A stretch of 64,000 bases of DNA from Orientallactaga sibirica (GCA_036365145.1 JAEOAD010002670.1:1-64000); one strand, 5' to 3'; shown: positions 34,801 through 46,849, numbered from the stretch's first letter. The notes: generated by a model from the letters alone, not told the origin. Translations and numbers: made by a program.

Positions 34801-37800
34801 CAATGCTGGTGTTGAACTTACCTAAGGATTGGATGATCAAGGTGTGCAATACAGGTGTTCACCTTTACCTAAGAAATAGATGATCCCTCTGTGCAAGGCA
34901 GGTGTTTACATTTACCTAAGGAATGGATGATCCCTCAGTTCAATGCTGGTTTTTAGCTTTAAAAAAGGAATGGATAATGCCTCTGCGCACTGTAGGCCTT
35001 TATATTTGTCTTAGGAATGGATAATCCCTCTGCGCATTGGAGGTGTTTACTATTACCTAAGGAATGAAAGATCCTCTGTTCAATGAAGGTATTTATCTTT
35101 ACAAAAGGAATGGATTTTCTCTTTGTTCAATGCAGGTGTTGACCATTACCTAAGGAATGGATGATCCCTATGTTCAATGCAGGTCTTTACCATTATCTAT
35201 GGAATGGATAATCCCTCTGTGCAATGTAGGTGTTGACCATTACCTAAGGAAATGGATGATCCCTCTGTTCAATGCAGGTGTTTACAGTTACAAAGGGAAT
35301 GGATAATCCCCTCTGTGCAATGCAGGTGTTGACCTTTACCTAAGGAATGGATGATCCCTCTGTTCAATGCATGCGTAAGGAATGTAAGGTGTTGATCATT
35401 ACCTAAGGAATGGATGATCCTCTGATCAATGCAGGTGTTTACCATTACCTAAGGAATGGATGATCCCCTGTTCAATGCAGGTGTTTATCTTTAACTATGG
35501 AATGGATGATCCCTCTGTGCAATGCAGGTGTTTGCCTTTACCTAAGGAATGGATGATCCCTCTGTTCAATGCAGGTGTTTACAGTTACCTAAGGAATGGA
35601 TGATCCTCTGTTCAATGCAGGTGTTGATCTTTATCTAAGGAATAGATGATCCCTCTGTTCAATGCAGGTGTTTACCTTTATCTAAGGAATGGATTATTCC
35701 TCTGTTCAATGCAGGTGTTTTACCTTTACCTAGGGAATGGATAATCCTCTGTGCAATGCAGGTGTTTATCTTTACCTAAGGAATAAATGATCCCATCTGT
35801 GCAATGCAGGTGTTTATATTTGTCTTAGGAATGGATGATCACTCTGTGCAATTGCTGTGTTTACCTTTACGTAAGAAATGAAAGATCCCTCTGTTCAATG
35901 CTGGTGTTTATCTTTACAAAAGGAATGGATGTTCTCTCTGTTCAATGCCGGTTTTTACCTTTACATAAGGAATGGATGATGCCTCTGTACAATGCAGGTG
36001 TTGACCTTACCTAGTGATTTGATGATCCTCTATGCAATGAATATATGTTGACCTTTACCTAAGGAATATGCAATGCAGGTGTTTACCTTTACCTAAGGAA
36101 TTGATTATCCTCTGTTCAATTCAGGTTTTTCCTTTACAAAAGGAATGGATGTTCTCTGTGTGCAATGCAGGTGTTGACCTTACATAAGGAATGGATGATC
36201 CCACTGGGCCAGGCAGGTGTTGACTGTTACCTAAGGAATGGATGATCCTCTGTGCAATGCAGGTATTGACCATTTCCTAAGGAATGGATGATCCTCTGTT
36301 CAATGCAGGTGTTTACCATTATATACTGAATGAATGATCCCTCTGTGCAATCCAGGTGTTTACTATTATCTAAGGAATGGATGATCCCTCTGTGCAATGC
36401 AGGTGTTTACATTTGTCTTAGGAATGGATGATCACTCTTTGCATTGCAGGTGTTTACTATTACCTAAGGAAATGAAAGATCCCTCTGTTCAATGCTGGTG
36501 TTTACATTTACAAAAGGGAATGAATGTCCATGCAATGCAGGTGCAATTACCTAAGGAATAGATGATCCGTCTGTTCAATCAGGTGCTTACCCTTATCTAA
36601 GGAATGGATGATCCCTCTGTTCAATGCAGGTGTTTACAGTTACCTAAGGAATGGATGATCCCTCTGTGCAATCCAGGTTTAGCTTGATATAAAGAATGGA
36701 TGATCCGTCTGTGCATTGCAGGTGTTTATATTACAGTTAGCAAGGAATGGATGATCACTCTGGGTATTGCAGGTGTTTATCTTTACCAAAGGTGGAAGAT
36801 CCTTCTGTGCAATGCTGGTGTTTACGTTTACAAAAGGAATTGATGTTCTCTGTTTAATGCTGGTGTTTTTTACATGTGGAATGGATGATCCTCTGTGCAA
36901 TGCAGGTGTTTAGCTTACCTATGGAATGGATGATGCCTCTGTTCAGTGCAGGTATTTACTATTATCTCCGGAATGAAAGATCCCTCTGTTCAATGCAGGT
37001 GTTTACCTTTACAAAAAGGAATGGATGTTACGACTGTGCAATGTTGGTGTTTACCTTTACATAAGAACAGATGATCCTTCTGTGCAATGCAGTTGTTTAC
37101 TTATACCAAGGAATGAATGATCCTCTGTTCAATACAGGTTTTACAGTTATCTAAAGAATGGATGATCCCTCTGTGCAATCCAGGTGTTTATGTTTACCTA
37201 AGGAATGGATGATCCCCTCTGTGCAATGCAGGTGTTTTACATTTATCTAAGGAACAGATGATCCCTCTCTTCAATGCAGGTTTTTCCCGTTATCTATGGA
37301 ATGGATGATCTCTCTGATCACTGCAGGTTTTTACCATTACCTAAGGAATGGTTGATACCTCTGTGCAATGCAGGTGTTTAATGTTACCTAAGGAATGGAT
37401 GATCCCTCTGTTCAAAGCAGGTGTCTACCTTTACCTAAAGAAGTATGATCCCTCTCTTCAAACCAGGTTTCTACATTTACTTAATGAATGGATAATCCCC
37501 TGGTGCAATGCAGGTGTATACACTTACCTAAGGAATAGACAATCCCTCTGTGCATGGTAGGTGTTTACATTTACCTTTGGAACTGATTATACCTCTGTGT
37601 ATTGCAGATGTTTACTATTACCTACGGAATGGATATTCCCTGTGTGCAATGCAGGTGTTTACCTTTACATAAGGTATGGATGATCCCTATTTGCCAGTCA
37701 GGTGTTGACCTTTACCTAAGGAATGGATGATCCCTCTATGCAATGAATATATTGACCTTTACCTCAGGAATATATGACACCTCTGTTCAGTGCAGGTGTT

Positions 37801-39060
37801 TACCTTTGCCTAAGGAATGGATGATCCCTCTGTGCAATGTAGTGTTTACCCATACCTAAGGAATGGATGATCCCTCTGTGCAATGTAGTGTTTACCCATA
37901 CCTAAGGAATGGATGATCCCTCTTTGCATTGCAGGTGTTTCCTATTACTTATGGAATGGAAGATCCCTCTGTTCAAAGCAGGTGTTTACCTTTACCAAAG
38001 TAATGGATATTCCCTGTTTTCAATGCAGGTGTTTAACCTCACATAAGGAATGGATGATCCCTCTTGGCCAGGCAGATGTTGACTTTTATCTCAGAATGGA
38101 TGATCGCTCTGTGCATTGCAGGTGTTTACATTTACTTTAGGAATCGATGATCCCTCCGTGAGTTGCAGGTGTTTACTATTACCTAAGCAATGGAAGATAC
38201 CTCTGTTCAATGCAGGTGTTTTCCTTTACCAAAGGAACTGGTGTTTAGGGTGTGCAATGCAGGTGTTTACATTTACATAAGGAAGGGATGATCACTCTTG
38301 GACAGGCACGTGTTAACATTTACCTAAGGAATGAATGACACATCTGTTCAATGCTGGTGTTGAACTTACCTAAGGATTGGATGATCACTCTGTGCAATAC
38401 AGGTGTTCACCTTTACCTAAGAAATAGATGATCCCTCTGTGCAAGGCAGGTGTTTACATTTACCTAAGGAATGGATGATCCCTCAGTTCAATGCTGGTTT
38501 TTAGCTTTACCTAAGGAATGGATAATGCCTCTGCGCACTGTAGCCTTTATATTTGTCTTAGGAATGGATAATCTCTCTGCGCATTGGAGGTGTTTACTAT
38601 TACCTAAGGAATGAAAGATCCCTCTGTTCAATGCAGGTATTTATCTTTACAAAACGAATGGATTTTCTCTGTGTGCAATGCAGGTGTTGACCATTACCTA
38701 AGGAATGGATGATCCCTATGTTCAATGCAGGTCTTTACCATTATCTATGGAATGGATAATCCCTCTGTGCAATGCAGGTGTTGACCATTCCCTAAGGAAT
38801 GGATGATCCCTCTGTTCAATGCAGGTGTTTACAGTTATCTAGGGAATGGATAATCCCTCTGTGCAACGCAGGTGTTGACCTTTACCTAAGGAATGGATGA
38901 TCCCTCTGTTCAATGCAGGTGTTGATCATTACGTAAGGAATGTAAGATCACTCTGTGCAATGCAGGTGTTTCCCATTATCTAAGGAATGGATGATCTCTC
39001 TGATCACTGCAGGTGTTTACCATTACCTAAGGAATGATCCCCCTGTGCAATGCAGGTGTT
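31900..39060 (+). repeat. 3.55-kb tandem duplication of a satellite block
   Basis: The same order of rare unit variants appears twice, about 3547 bp apart. The GATTTGATGATCC variant is near 32472 and 36019; the GGAACTGATTATACCTCTG variant near 34035 and 37577; and the TTTAGGGTGTGCAATGCAGG variant near 34695 and 38243. Two adjacent identical units with GTAGTGTTTACCCATACC occur in both copies (near 34290-34360 and 37830-37910). The middle of the pair (33670-37240) is degraded compared with the outer parts. Confidence 0.85.
33670..37240. other. Indel-rich stretch, possible unpolished assembly patch
   Basis: Here the usual GATGATCCCTCTG appears over and over as GATGATCCTCTG with one C missing (33676, 33860, 34271, 34366, 35420, 36020, 36240 and more). 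There are also stray homopolymer gains such as AGGAAATGG, GATCCCCTCTG and AAAAAGG. The matching units in the partner copy, at 31900-33660 or 37240-39060, have the normal length. Its length is nearly one duplication period, so removing it would leave one clean, in-phase copy. Confidence 0.75.
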
Positions 39061-40994
39061 CATCTTTAACTATGGAATAGATGATCCCTCTTTTCAATGC
39101 AGCTGTTCACTGACATCTAAGCAATGGATAATCTGTCTGTTCAATGCAGGTATTTACAGTTACCTAAGGAATGAAAGATCCCTCTGTGCAATGCAGGTGT
39201 TTACCTTTACCTAAGGAATGGATGATCCCTCTGTTCAATGCAGGTGTTTACCTTTACCTGAAGAATGTATTATCCCTCTGTGCAATGCAGGTGTTTACCT
39301 TTACCTAAGGAATAAATGAGCCATCTTTTCAATGCAGGTGTTTTCTTACATTTAAGGAATGGATGACACGTCTGTTCAATGGAGGTGTTTACCTTTACCT
39401 AAGAAATGGATGATCCCTCTGTGCAATGCAGGTGTTCATCTTTACCTAAGGAATAGATGATCTCTCTATTCAATGCAGGTGTTTACCTTTACCTAAGGAA
39501 TGGATGATCCCTCTGTTCAATGCATGTGTTGACCTTTACTTAAGGATTGGGATGATCCCTCTGTGCAATGCAGGTGTTCATCTTTAACTAAGGAATAGAT
39601 GATCCCTCTGTTCAATTCAGTTTTTTGCCATTATCTAAGGAATGGATGATCCGTCCCTTCAAAGCAGGTGTTGATCCTTACCTAAGGAACAGATGATCCC
39701 TCTCTTCAACGCAGGTGTTTACTGTTATGTAAGGAATAGATGATCCCTCTGTTCAATGCTGGTGTTTACCATTACATAAGGAATGGATGATCCCTATGTG
39801 CAATGCAGGTGTTGATCTTTAACTAAGGAATAGAGGATCCCTCTGTGCAATTCAGGTGTTTACCATTATCTAAAGAATGGATGATCTCTCTGTTCAATAG
39901 AGAGGTTTACAGATACCTAAGGAATGGATGATCCGACTTTGCAATGCAGGTGTTTACCTTTACCTAAGGATTAGATGATCCCTCTGGGAAATGCAGGTGT
40001 TTACCTTTACCTAAGGAAGGGGATGATCCCTCCATGCAATGCAGGTGTTGATTATTACCTAAGGAATAGTGATCCCTCTGATCAATGTAGGCGTTTAGCG
40101 AAATCTATGGAATGGATGATCCCTCTGTGAAATGCAGGTGTTGATCTTTACCTAAGGAATAGATGAGCCCTCTTTTCAATCCAGGTGTTTGCTGATATAT
40201 AAGGAATGGATGACCCCTCTGTTCAATGCAGGTGTTTACAGTTACCTAAGGAATGGATGGTCCATCTGTACAAAGCAGGTGTTTATCTTTACCTAGGGAA
40301 TGGATGATCCCTCTATGCAATGCAGGTGTTTACTGTTATAAGGAATGGATAATCCCACTGTTTAATGCAGTGTTCACCATTACCTAAAGAATGGGAGGAT
40401 CCCTCTGTGCAATGCAGGTGTTGATCTTTACCTATGGAATAGATGAGCCCTCTGTTCAGTGCTGGTGTTTACTGTTATCTTAAGAATAGATGATCCCTCT
40501 TTTCAAGGCAGAGGTTTACAGATACCTAAGGAATGCATGATACGACTTTGCAATGCAGGTGTTTACCTTTACCTAAGGAATAGATGAGCCATCTTTTCAA
40601 TGCAGTTGTTTACTTATACCTAAGGAATGGACGATCCCTCTGTTCAATGCAGGTTTTTACAGTTACCTAAGGAATGGATGATCCCTCTGTGCAATGCAGT
40701 TGTTGATGTTTACCTAAGGAACAGATGAGCCCTCTGTTCAATGCAGGTGTTTACCATTACCTAAAGAATGGATGATCCCTCTGTTCAATGCAGAGGTTTA
40801 CAGTTACCTAAGGAATGGATGATCCGACTTTGCAATGCAGGTGTTTACTTTAACCTAAGGAATATATGAGCCCTCTTTTCAATGCAGGTGTTTACTGATA
40901 CCTAAGGAATGGATGATCCCTGTGTGCAGTTCAGGTGTTTACCTTTACAGAAGGAATGGATGGTCCCTCTGTGCAATGCAGGTGTTGATCTTTA

Positions 40995-40999
40995 CCTAA
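40995..40999. repeat. 5-bp target-site duplication of plus-strand ERV-L, left copy
   Basis: CCTAA precedes the LTR start TGTGATGG at 41000 and is repeated at 49465-49469 after AATACA. Removing the provirus and one copy restores a normal TTTACCTAAGGAAT satellite junction. Confidence 0.9.
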
Positions 41000-41540
41000 T
41001 GTGATGGTTAAGTTTGTGTCAACTTGACTTGTTTAGGTTGCGTGTAGGGGATCCACGGGGCGTGTAGGAAGGATTAACAAAAAGAATAATCCTTCCCCCT
41101 GGGATAACGAATAATCCCTCCCCCAGAGATAAGCCTTCCCCCAGATTGGGCCACCCCACTTGGAGGAGGGGGCTGGTTGATAAAAAGAAGCTCTTGGAAG
41201 AAAGGTTCTCTCTCTCCCACCTGGCTGCCGGTGCTTCGCTCCTTGCCACTGGGTGCTTGGTGTTACCTGCTGTACTTGCTGTTGGTGTTGCTGCTCTCCA
41301 GTGTGGACTGAAGACCAGGGTGGACTGAAGAACAGAGTCTCTCCAGGAAGCCTCCAGGTCTTCAGTGCCGGATTGGGACTGCTGAGGCCTCCAGCCTCGT
41401 GGCCTGAGCAGCTACCGGGTTGCTTGACTCTCGTACCTACAACCTGCTATTGCTGGACTGTGTAAGCTAATCCAATAAATTCCCTTTTAATACAATTCAT
41501 TCTATCTATTCTGTTCCTCTAGAGAACCTTGACTAATACA
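41000..41540 (+). repeat. ERV-L 5' LTR (complete, MLT2/MT2-like)
   Basis: A 541-bp LTR with TGTGATGG...AATACA termini. A TATA-like GATAAAAAG lies at 41179-41187 and the polyadenylation signal AATAAA at 41474-41479. The start (TGTGATGGTTAAGTTTGTGT) and end (AGAACCTTGACTAATACA) match the MLT2/MT2 LTR class I know from mammals. The 61-70-codon ORFs inside it are chance. Confidence 0.9.
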
Positions 41541-41545
41541 GATTG

Positions 41546-41556
41546 TGGTACCAGGA
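41546..41556 (+). promoter_or_regulatory. Primer-binding site, tRNA-Leu(UAA) type
   Basis: TGGTACCAGGA starts 5 bp after the LTR and is the complement of the 3' end of tRNA-Leu(UAA), whose acceptor ends TCCTGGTACCA. The match fades after 11 nt. Leucine tRNA priming is what gives the ERV-L group its name. Confidence 0.85.
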
Positions 41557-41809
41557 TTGTTTCTAGAGAAACAGAATTGTAAGGATGGATTTCCCTAGTA
41601 GGCTTGGTGCTCTGTGGAGTTGGTTCTCCAACTTCAGTGCCACAAAAGGCTCTGCTGGTAATAAGGGCACTAATAATCCATAGTGTGAACTATTTAAAGA
41701 ACTCCACGAGATACATGTATTTGGTGATCCTGAGTCGTATCTTGTGAAGAGCAAGGTATTTATTGGCTCTGTATCTAGAACTTGTGAATATTTGTGGAAA
41801 AATAAGAGA
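41557..41809 (+). other. ERV-L leader
   Basis: Untranslated leader between the primer-binding site and the gag remnant. It holds no clear motif; a 63-codon minus-strand ORF here looks like chance. Confidence 0.55.
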
Positions 41810-43449
41810 ATGATGATGCTGGATGGTTGTTTCTAGCATCTCTGGATAAACTATTGAGAGAAAAGCAGAAGCTCAGAAAAGAAATCTCCAAGATTAAGAC
41901 CCATATACATGATCTGAAGTTTCTAGGGGTGACCTGGAGGAGAGTCTCCTCTGTAGCGATAACAGGGCTCAAATTGCAGAAAACCAAACCCAAGCTCTCA
42001 TTGTAAGATTGGATAACTTGCAACACAAGCTCAATTCACAGCCTCACAGGTTATCAGAAGTTAAAGCGAGGGCACTGATTAGAAAAGAGTGGGATCCTAT
42101 GACTTGGGATGGGGATGTGTGGGAAGACCCTGAAGAATCGAGGGACATTGAACTCTCAGATTCTGAAGAAGTTGTTTTGTATGAAAATGTGGCTTCCCCT
42201 CCTTTAGGGGTAGTTGCCTTCCCACCCCCTGAAGTATTGCCCTCTCCACCCTTGCCTGAGGGAATCACTCCTTCTTTGTCTGAGGATCCAGCAATGACCC
42301 TCCCTGTAGGAGGTGCTGATGCTTCTCAATGTCCACTGTCTTTGCCTCTAGGCCTATAACAAGGCACAAGGCTAGGCATGCCCCTAAAGGTGAGTTATAA
42401 AGAGTGACTCAAGAGGAAGTGAAGTACACCCCTAAAGAACTTCATGAGCTTTCTAATTAATTGTACAGGCAGAAGCATGGGGAATATGTGTGGGGATGGA
42501 TTTATTTTTATTTTTATTTTTTTCGAGGTAGGATCTCTAGCTCAGGCTGACCTGGAATTCCCTCTGTAGTCTCAGGGTGGCCTTGAACTCATGACGATCC
42601 TTCTACCTCTGCTTCCCCAGTGCTGGGATTAAAGGTGTGTGCCACCATGCCCAGCTAGGAATGGATTTTAAGGGTGTGGGATGATGGCAGAAGTAATATA
42701 TGATTAAATTAGGCTGAATTTATTGATATGGTCCCACTGAGCAACAATTTTAGATTTAACACTGTAGCTCATGCAGTTGGAAGAGGTTCCAAGAGTTTGA
42801 TTGGTTGGATGAAGTATGGATCCAAAGATGGCCTACTGTGAATGAGCTTGAGCTGCCTGATAGCCCTTGGCTTAATGTAAATGAAGGGATTAAAAGGCTC
42901 AGAGAACTTGGAATTCTGGAGTGGATTTTCCATGTAAACTCATCTTTACCCCCTTAATGGGTGCATCCAGAAGATGTGCACTTCACTAAGACTATAAAAA
43001 CAGATTTATGAAGGGAAACCCTGCATACTTAAAGTTGCCTCTAGTTGCCATAATATGTAGAGAAGACATCACAGTGGGAGCCGCAGTTGCTGCATTAAGG
43101 TAACTTAGATGCAATGGGTCTAACTGGATCTCAGGGTAACAAGGGCCAAGTATCAGCACTGAATTGCCAAAGGCAAGGTGAGAGTGTTTACCATAATGGA
43201 CAGAATAGGCAAAATAATGCTCATAATAGCATGAGTTGTATAGACCTTTGGAACTGGTGGATTAATCATGGTGTTCCCAGAAGTGAAATAGATAAAAAGC
43301 CTACTAAGTTCCTGATTGATCTGTATAAGCAGAAAAGTTCCAGAGCAAAGGACCAAAAGGCCACTTTGAACTATAGCAACAGAGAATCAAGGCCTCTTAA
43401 CCAGTTTCCAGACTTGAGCCAGTTTACAGATCCTGAGCCCCTTGATTGA
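41810..43449 (+). pseudogene. ERV-L gag remnant, interrupted by B1
   Basis: Remnant of gag, the structural polyprotein. Near 41840-41990 the translation is Lys/Glu/Leu-rich and looks like a coiled coil (KLLREKQKLRKEISKIK). At 42009-42359 a 116-codon frame carries WDPMTWDGDVWEDPEE, then an acidic and a proline-rich stretch. A B1 at about 42501-42656 splits the middle. After it come fragments including LPDSPWLNVNEGIKRLRELG and, at 43114-43449, a 111-codon frame with CIDLWNWWINHGVPRSEIDK. Stops and frameshifts lie between all pieces. The assignment rests mainly on position between the primer-binding site and the protease. I see no CCHC zinc knuckle. Confidence 0.65.
42501..42656 (-). mobile_element. 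B1 SINE
   Basis: A 7SL-derived B1 element in reverse orientation. A poly(T)-rich start (42501-42520) is followed by the complement of the B1 body, including GTGCTGGGATTAAAGGTGTG and CCACCATGCCCAGCT, which is the B1 start read backwards. The length of ~150 bp is full for rodent B1. Imperfect flanks (GGATGGATTTA before, GGAATGGATTTTA after) look like the target duplication. It splits the gag remnant. B1 elements are restricted to rodents. Confidence 0.92.
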
Positions 43450-43569
43450 AGGGGTGGCCAGGTACCCTTGAGGAGGACCCTCCTACAATCCCCAAAAGTT
43501 TCAATATTAAGCTTAGTCCTATCCTTCCTCAGAGGGACCTGTGGCCTTTTGCTAGGGTAACTTTACATT

Positions 43570-43870
43570 GAGGAAAAGGAAATAATCAGAACTTTGGGGG
43601 CTTACTGGACACTGGCTCTGAATTGACATTAATTCCAGGAGACCCCAAACAGCACCGTGGCCCTCCAGTTAAAGTAGATGCTTATGGAGGTCAGGTGATC
43701 AATGGAGTTTTGGCAAATGTTCGACTGACAGTGGGTCCAGTGGATCTGCAAACTCACCCTTTGCTTATTTCCCCAGTTCCAGAATGCATAATTGGGATAG
43801 ATACACTTAGGAGTTGGCAGAACCCCCACATTGGTTCCCTGACTTGTGGAGTGAGGGATATTATGGTTGG
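43570..43870 (+). pseudogene. ERV-L protease (retropepsin) remnant
   Basis: An aspartic protease domain with the active-site motif LLDTGSELTLIPG; its DTG codons lie at 43608-43616. The downstream ECIIGIDTLRSW segment corresponds to the IIG(R/I)D block of retropepsins. The frame is open from after a TGA at about 43572 into the RT start at 44099. In a virus this enzyme would cleave the Gag-Pol polyprotein. The TGA before the domain and the broken gag upstream mean it cannot be made as a normal polyprotein. Confidence 0.85.
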
Positions 43871-43899
43871 AAAGGCCATATGGAGTCCATTGGAGCTCC

Positions 43900-44118
43900 C
43901 TCCACCAGGGAAAATAGTGAACCCGAAACAGTGTCATATCCCTGGAGGAATTGCAGAAATTAATGCCACTATAAAGGACTTGAAGGATGCAGAGGTGGTG
44001 GTTTCCACCACATCTCCCTTTAACTCTCCTATTTGGCCTGTTCAGAAGACAGACGGATCCTGGAGATTACAGTGGATTATTGGAAACTTAATCAATTGAA
44101 GCTGCTGTACCAGATGTA
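43900..44118 (+). pseudogene. ERV-L reverse transcriptase, fingers segment (5' part)
   Basis: Continues in frame from the protease. It holds the N-terminal RT region, with TTSPFNSPIWPVQKTDGSWR (the conserved N-S-P-x-x-P-V-x-K block) near residue 130 of the 158-codon frame that starts at 43623. It ends at a TGA at 44097-44099 inside the segment that normally reads into RT motif A. A few bases later the reading is cut by the insertion at 44119-45723. The rest of RT resumes at about 45724. Confidence 0.85.
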
Positions 44119-44276
44119 GTTTTTTTTTTTCCACTCTTTTTTAAAAAAAATTATTTATTTATTTGAAAGATAGAGAAAGAGTACAGGTGCACCAGGGCCT
44201 TTGGCTACTGCAAACAAACTTTAGATGCATGTGCCACTTTGTGCATTTGGCTTACGTGGGTCCTGGGGAACCCCAA
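44119..44276 (-). mobile_element. B2-headed SINE, 3' part, reverse orientation
   Basis: A T-run at 44119-44131 followed by the complement of the SINE body: an ATTTATTTATTTG tail, AGGGCCTTTGGCTACTGCAA (the complement of the TTGCAGTGGCTGGAGGCCC region) and GTGGGTCCTGGGGAA. The tRNA-like head is missing; the match stops at about 44276 where unrelated L1-like sequence begins. Confidence 0.8.
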
Positions 44277-45555
44277 CCCCACTTTATTCACTCTTTTTAA
44301 AATTTATTTTTATTGATAACTTCCTTAATTGTAGACAATATCCCATGGCACTCCCTTCCCTCCCCCCACTTTCCCCTTTGAAACTCCACTCTCCATTATA
44401 TCCACTCCCCCTCTCAATCAGTCTCTTTTTATTTTGATGTCATCATCTTTTCCTCCTATTTTGATGGTCTTGTGTAGGTAGTGTCAGGCACTGTGAGGTC
44501 ATGGATATCCAGGCCATTTTGTGCCTGGAAGAGCACATTGTAAGGAGTCCTACTATTCCTTTGGCTCTTACATTTTTTCTGCCCCCTCTTCTGCAATGGA
44601 CCCTCCAAGGAAGGGGTGTTAGAGATGTTTCAGTGCTGAGCACTCCTCTGTCCCTTCTTCTCAGCCCCGTGGTGCCTTCTGAGTCATCCCAATGTTACCA
44701 CAATCTGAAATGAGAAGCTTCTCTAATTAAAAGTGAGAGTAGCATTAATATATGGGCATGGATATTAAGAGACATGCTTAGTGGGCAGTTTGGTGAGCAT
44801 AAAATATACATTTAGCCAGACACCAGCAGACATTACACCCTAGGGCTCATGACTACCCCTGTTGTAGGTTTTCAGTATCAGGGATGTATTCCCTCCCATG
44901 GAGTGGGTCTCCAGTCCAATTAGAGAACAGTTGGTTTCCCCCATAACAGACATGTCACTATTGCACCCATTGGCTCATTTGTCCTGGCTGGCCAAATTTA
45001 AAGCTTGCAGTGTTCACTGTTGAGTATCTCCACTGGTATTTTCTCTGTCTCCCATTGAACTGCATGCAGCATAGCTTTTTCCAGCTTTCTGTCAGCTGCT
45101 CCACATGGAGGAGGCTTTCAGCTCAGTGCCAGAAAGATTTCTCAGTGACCTTGCAGCCCAAGTATGTGGCGTCTTCAGCAATAGGGTCTTACCAGCTATT
45201 CCTGATTGGAAACCAAGGGCCTTGGCAATGGCCTATAATGTTTTGGGGGTATCTGTGACCTCCCTGGCCAACAACTCACTGGAAGGAATCCCATCCCTGG
45301 CACTGAAAATTTTCTACTAACAGTCTATTGCTTCTGAGTGTTTCATTGATTATACTTAGATTATACTTATAGGCCCAGAGAGCCAGATGTCACATGTTCT
45401 CTCTCATATATGGATTCTAGCTACAAATGATTGGACTTCTATGTGAGTAGGAATAAAAGTCAGTGGCAGAAGCCAGTAAGCTAGAAAGTGGATATAAAGG
45501 GAATAGAAAGGGAGGGAGGGGAGACTTAATAGGATCATATTGTGTGTATTTCTAC

Positions 45556-45608
<53 letters not shown>

Positions 45609-45723
45609 AGAACAGATTAATGGGGATTAAAAGGCCTAAGTGAGGTCAGGTGAAGATTTTGAGTAAAGGAAAGGTAGAAAGATGGCTAATCAAAATCTCT
45701 GAGGATATAAATAAGATATGGTT
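44277..45723 (+). mobile_element. Interspersed repeat block, probably L1 3' UTR
   Basis: About 1.4 kb of non-coding sequence inside the ERV-L RT gene. Passages such as GAGAAGCTTCTCTAATTAAA, CAGTTGGTTTCCCCCATAAC and CACTATTGCACCCATTGGCT remind me of rodent L1 3' UTRs. It also has a purine-rich GGGAGGGAGGGGAG near 45510 and a (TG)n tract. It is not similar to the 3' UTR at 23332-24820, so it would be a different L1 subfamily. AGATGTAGTTT before the SINE/L1 block (about 44112-44122) and AGATATGGTTT after it (about 45713-45723) look like the target duplication of the whole insertion. Confidence 0.6.
45563..45604 (+). repeat. (TG)n microsatellite
   Basis: About 21 uninterrupted TG dinucleotides inside the L1-like block, likely to be length-variable. 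Confidence 0.95.
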
Positions 45724-46600
45724 TCTTTACTTGAGCAGATTAACACAACTCCTGATACCTGGTATGCAGCTATTGATCTTATGAATGCTTTTTTTCTCCA
45801 TACCTGTCCATAAGGACCACCAGACGTAATCTGCCTTCAGCTGGCAAGGTCAGAGTACACATTTACTGTTTTCCCTCAAGGTTATATTAACTCTCCAGCC
45901 CTGTGTCATAGCTTAGTTTGCAGGGATCTTGATTGCCTGTCCCTTCCACAAGGTGTCATATATTGATGACATTTTGCTGATTGTATCAAATGAGCAGTAG
46001 GTGGCAGCCACTATGGAGTTGCTGGTACAGCATATACACATCAGGAGATGGGAAATAAATCCATCAAAAATTCAAGGACCTTTCACCTTGGTGAAATTTC
46101 TAGGAGTTCAGTGGTATGGGGCATGTAGGGATATTCCTTCTAAGGTGAAAGATAAGTTGTTGCACTTGGTCCCTCCTGCCACTAAGAAATAAGCACAACG
46201 TCTAGTGGGCCTAGTTGGATTTTGGAGACAGCACATTCCTCACTTGGGTGTGTTACTCCGTCCCATATACCAAATCGCTTGGAAAGCTACTAGTTTTCAG
46301 TGGGGCCCAGAACAAGAGAAGGCTCTTCAACTTGTCCAGGCTGATGTGCAGGCTGCTCTGCCACTTGGGCCATATGATCCAGCAGATCCAGTGGTACTTG
46401 AGGTGTCAGTGATGGATAGGGATGCTGTTTGGAGCCTTTGGCAGGTTAATCACAGTGGAGGCCCTTGGAATTTTGGAGCAAGACCCTGCTGTCATCGGCA
46501 GACAATTATTCTCCCTTTGAGACAGCTCTTGGCCTGCTATTGGGCCTTAGTAGAAACTGGACGCTTGACAATGGGCCATCAAGTTACTATGTGACCTGAG
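45724..46600 (+). pseudogene. ERV-L reverse transcriptase, palm and thumb (3' part)
   Basis: RT resumes with the motif A region (TWYAAIDLMNAFF, the first catalytic Asp), then [13 protein letters not shown] (motif B) and YIDDILL (motif C; catalytic Asp pair at 45965-45970). The thumb/connection has VKFLGVQWYG and LVGLVGFWRQHIPHLGVLL. Stops break the frame after the motif A segment (near 45810), after YIDD (a TAG at about 45999) and before the connection (a TAA at about 46190). In a virus this enzyme copies genomic RNA into DNA. All three catalytic motifs remain readable, but only in separate fragments. Confidence 0.88.
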
Positions 46601-46849
46601 CTGCCCATTATGAGCTGGTTGTTATCTGTCCCACCAAGCCATAAAGTTGGATACGCACAGCAGCAGTCCATCATCAAGTGGAAGTGGTATACCTGTGATC
46701 GGGCTTGAGCAGGCCCTGAAGGTGCAAGTAAGTTACAAGAGGATGTTGCCCAAATGCCTATGGTTTCTTCTCCTGTTTCAATGTCTTCTGTCCCCAAGCA
46801 TGCACCTATGGTATCATGGGATGTACCCTAAGATCAATTGACTGAAGAG

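Larger units (their letters stand above)
31437..40999 (+). repeat. 47-bp tandem satellite array, segment 4
   Basis: The array resumes at the 12-bp target duplication and runs about 203 units to the second ERV-L. It contains the 3.55-kb repeat pair listed separately, including a stretch (33670-37240) with unusual single-base deletions. From about 39000 on, the subtypes are again those of segment 2 (GAGCCCTC units, GAGGTTTACAG units followed by GACTTTGC units). No gene or RNA seen; ORFs are satellite translations. Confidence 0.97.

Noticed and set aside
41146..41465. Overlapping small ORFs in the 5' LTR, similar to 49150-49389
   Set aside because: They recur only because LTRs are repeated. ERV-L LTRs are not known to encode proteins, and the frames differ between copies.
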